From assembly GCA_000432155.1 (NCBI GenBank), contig FR888508.1:220041-284040 (forward strand): a stretch of DNA of 64,000 bases. The letters are read 5' to 3'. The first letter of the stretch is position 1; each line of letters starts with the position of its first letter. The DNA is from Eubacterium sp. CAG:274. GTDB lineage: Bacteria > Bacillota > Clostridia > Lachnospirales > CAG-274. A program made the position numbers and the translations under genes. Below are positions 62,322-64,000 of the stretch, in pieces. The notes under the pieces are model-generated. The model was not told the origin of the DNA. It made no database searches and worked only from the letters and a program-made list of their open reading frames with translations.

Positions 62322-64000
62322 TATAAATCCTTTCCATTATAATTAGGCACAATCTTCTTTATTTCCAATTTTACAGCCTGGGCATCTTTTTCACAAGAAT
62401 TTTTTAATTTCTGAAGATTATTTTCAAAATTTTCATAGTCCATATCTATAGGTTTTGTGACAAAAATTTTATCGTGATAAACCAACTGCATCTGGTCCTT
62501 TTCTTCGTCCATAATAAGTTCTTCGTAAAGTTTTTCTCCTGCTCTAAGGCCGGTATATACAATCTGAATATCCTTATCTGGAATGTAACCGGATAACTTT
62601 ATAAGATTTCTAGCAAGTTCATCAATTTTAACTTGCTCGCCCATATTTAATACAAATATTCTGCCACTTTCACCTAATGCAGCAGCCTGCAACACAAGTC
62701 GACTTGCTTCTGGTATAGTCATAAAAAATCTTGTAATATCCTTGTGGGTTACTGTAACCGGACCGCCCTCTTTTATCTGTCTTTGGAAAAGAGGTATTAC
62801 ACTACCGTTACTTCCCAATACATTACCAAAACGCACAGCCACAAACTTTGTTCTACTTTTGCTTGCAAATTCCTGTATTATAAGCTCTGTAATCCTCTTT
62901 GTAGCACCCATAACATTAGTGGGATTTACTGCTTTATCTGTAGACAAAAGTACAAATCTGTCACAACCATACTTGTCAGCACACTTTGCCACATTGTAAG
63001 TACCAAACACATTATTTTTAACCGCCTCAGCTGGCACAATCTCCATTAAAGGCACATGTTTATGGGCAGCTGCGTGGAAAACAACCTGTGGCTTATATTC
63101 CTTAAAAACATTTTCCACACAATTAATATCTCTTATTGTGCCTACTCTTACAATAGCATTTAATTTTTCTCCGTACTTGTTTTTTAATTCACTAAAAAGC
63201 TCATAGGCATTGTTTTCGTAAATATCAAAAATAACCAATAACTTTGGGTTAAACTTTGCAATCTGACGACATAACTCTGAACCTATTGAGCCACCGCCAC
63301 CAGTTACAAGAACAGTTTTATCTGTTATATATTTTGCAATACTTTCAACATCAATCTGAACTTCATCTCTAAAAAGCAAGTCTGTTATATTCAAATCTCT
63401 TAAAGAATTATATTCTCCGTCTGAAATATCACTTATTGCTGGTATCATTTTTAATGCACAATTGGTTTCAGTACATTTTTTTATAATTCTGTTAGTCTGA
63501 ACGCTATTTGCTGAAGGTATAGCTATTATTATTTCATCAATTTCGTATTCCTTTGCAAGGCGAGGAATACTATCACAATTATATGTTACTCTGACACCCA
63601 TAATGTTTGAATTATTTTTTCTAAAATCGTCATCAACTACAATTATGGCTGTTTTGTTTTCATAACCCTTACCACCGTTGGCAATACTTTTCACTACATT
63701 GTAGCCAGCATCTCCAGCACCTACAACAAGAACCCTCTTAGTACCTGTTTTCTTTGAAATAATATTTCCCAAATTTATAAAAAACTTTTTAATGAGTCTG
63801 TAACCGGAGCGAGAAAAGACAAAAAGCACAACATCAATTATCCAAGCCACCAAAAGCATACGCCTAGGCAACATAAAATCGACATTCTTACTTATGAAAA
63901 ATCTATCTATATAGTAGAGAGACACAAATATAATTGTATCGGCTATTACTATTTTATAGACATCGTCAATAGAGGCATATTTCCATATATTAGAATAAAA
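62321..64000 (-). CDS. PglF/CapD-like UDP-sugar 4,6-dehydratase, 5' end cut by window
   Basis: The frame stays open to the right edge, with residues that continue the N-terminal membrane part (for example WKYASIDDVYKIV), so the apparent GTG start at 63925 is not the real one. A first Rossmann-like domain (VLVVGAGDAGYNVVKSI) is followed by the dehydratase, TGGGGSIGSELCRQIA, STDKAVNPTNVMGATKR (Thr/Asp/Lys with Met in the Tyr place, as in PglF), and RFGNVLGSNGSV. It makes a UDP-4-keto-6-deoxy sugar, probably UDP-N-acetyl type, for the neighbouring phosphotransferase. Confidence 0.93.
   Translation of the reverse strand, partial: FYSNIWKYASIDDVYKIVIADTIIFVSLYYIDRFFISKNVDFMLPRRMLLVAWIIDVVLFVFSRSGYRLIKKFFINLGNIISKKTGTKRVLVVGAGDAGYNVVKSIANGGKGYENKTAIIVVDDDFRKNNSNIMGVRVTYNCDSIPRLAKEYEIDEIIIAIPSANSVQTNRIIKKCTETNCALKMIPAISDISDGEYNSLRDLNITDLLFRDEVQIDVESIAKYITDKTVLVTGGGGSIGSELCRQIAKFNPKLLVIFDIYENNAYELFSELKNKYGEKLNAIVRVGTIRDINCVENVFKEYKPQVVFHAAAHKHVPLMEIVPAEAVKNNVFGTYNVAKCADKYGCDRFVLLSTDKAVNPTNVMGATKRITELIIQEFASKSRTKFVAVRFGNVLGSNGSVIPLFQRQIKEGGPVTVTHKDITRFFMTIPEASRLVLQAAALGESGRIFVLNMGEQVKIDELARNLIKLSGYIPDKDIQIVYTGLRAGEKLYEELIMDEEKDQMQLVYHDKIFVTKPIDMDYENFENNLQKLKNSCEKDAQAVKLEIKKIVPNYNGKDL

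Overview
This window is a chromosomal segment of a low-GC, endospore-forming Gram-positive bacterium, most likely an anaerobic member of the Clostridia (Lachnospirales-like; the family is my inference). The evidence is strong AT bias, AGGAGG-type ribosome-binding sites, an alpha/beta-type small acid-soluble spore protein, a BofA-family protein, SLH-domain surface proteins, a SAM-I riboswitch before metK, formate-tetrahydrofolate ligase with FolD, and the gene orders rpsL-rpsG-fusA-tuf and ylxM-ffh-rpsP-khpA-rimM-trmD. Both window edges cut genes: murI on the left and a PglF/CapD-like nucleotide-sugar dehydratase on the right. I saw no rRNA, tRNA, insertion sequence or CRISPR array.

Layout. 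1-3.5 kb: end of murI, then a three-gene minus-strand operon (flavin/ferredoxin protein, zinc-type macrodomain, class M sirtuin) divergent from an HxlR regulator; this is a candidate ADP-ribosylation and redox module. 3.5-5.7 kb: dicarboxylate/amino-acid symporter and an RmlD-like reductase. 5.9-10.9 kb: two tandem SLH paralogues with long AT-rich upstream regions that share short G-rich motifs. 10.9-12.7 kb: secreted DUF2334 protein and a Nudix hydrolase. 13.4-18.1 kb: the str operon (minus). 18.2-19.6 kb: SAM-I riboswitch and metK. 19.7-22.6 kb: a helicase-HNH gene coupled to an unknown protein, with the look of an acquired defence-type cassette. 22.9-26.5 kb: small repair and housekeeping genes and ychF. 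26.7-28.0 kb: nudF and a XerD-like protein without catalytic residues. 28.1-31.7 kb: one-carbon operon fhs-DUF5050-folD. 31.8-37.6 kb: ftsK/spoIIIE, purK, purE, an XRE regulator. 37.7-44.4 kb: lipoprotein, small membrane proteins, an iron-sulfur-less family-4-like UDG, rhomboid, BofA, a large glycosyltransferase. 44.5-47.5 kb: DUF4127 protein and a third SLH protein. 47.5-52.0 kb: glyA, ruvAB, a metallophosphoesterase. 52.1-53.7 kb: metY with a strong promoter, a palindromic operator candidate and a Cys-Cys leader peptide. 53.8-57.3 kb: SASP, a zinc-ribbon membrane protein, an IscR-like Rrf2 regulator, a DUF188 protein. 57.3-60.8 kb: the SRP/translation cluster. 60.9-64.0 kb: polysaccharide genes.

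How the genes work together. metK (SAM), metY (homocysteine), fhs-folD and glyA (one-carbon units) form a dispersed sulfur and one-carbon set, with a SAM riboswitch on metK and what looks like cysteine/Rrf2-type control on metY. RmlD, the right-edge sugar genes, the glycosyltransferase and the SLH proteins belong to cell-surface construction. The best candidates for undescribed biology are the sirtuin-macrodomain-flavoferredoxin operon, the helicase-HNH pair, the metY leader peptide, the catalytically dead XerD-like protein and four phased TGGTAC repeats before ychF.
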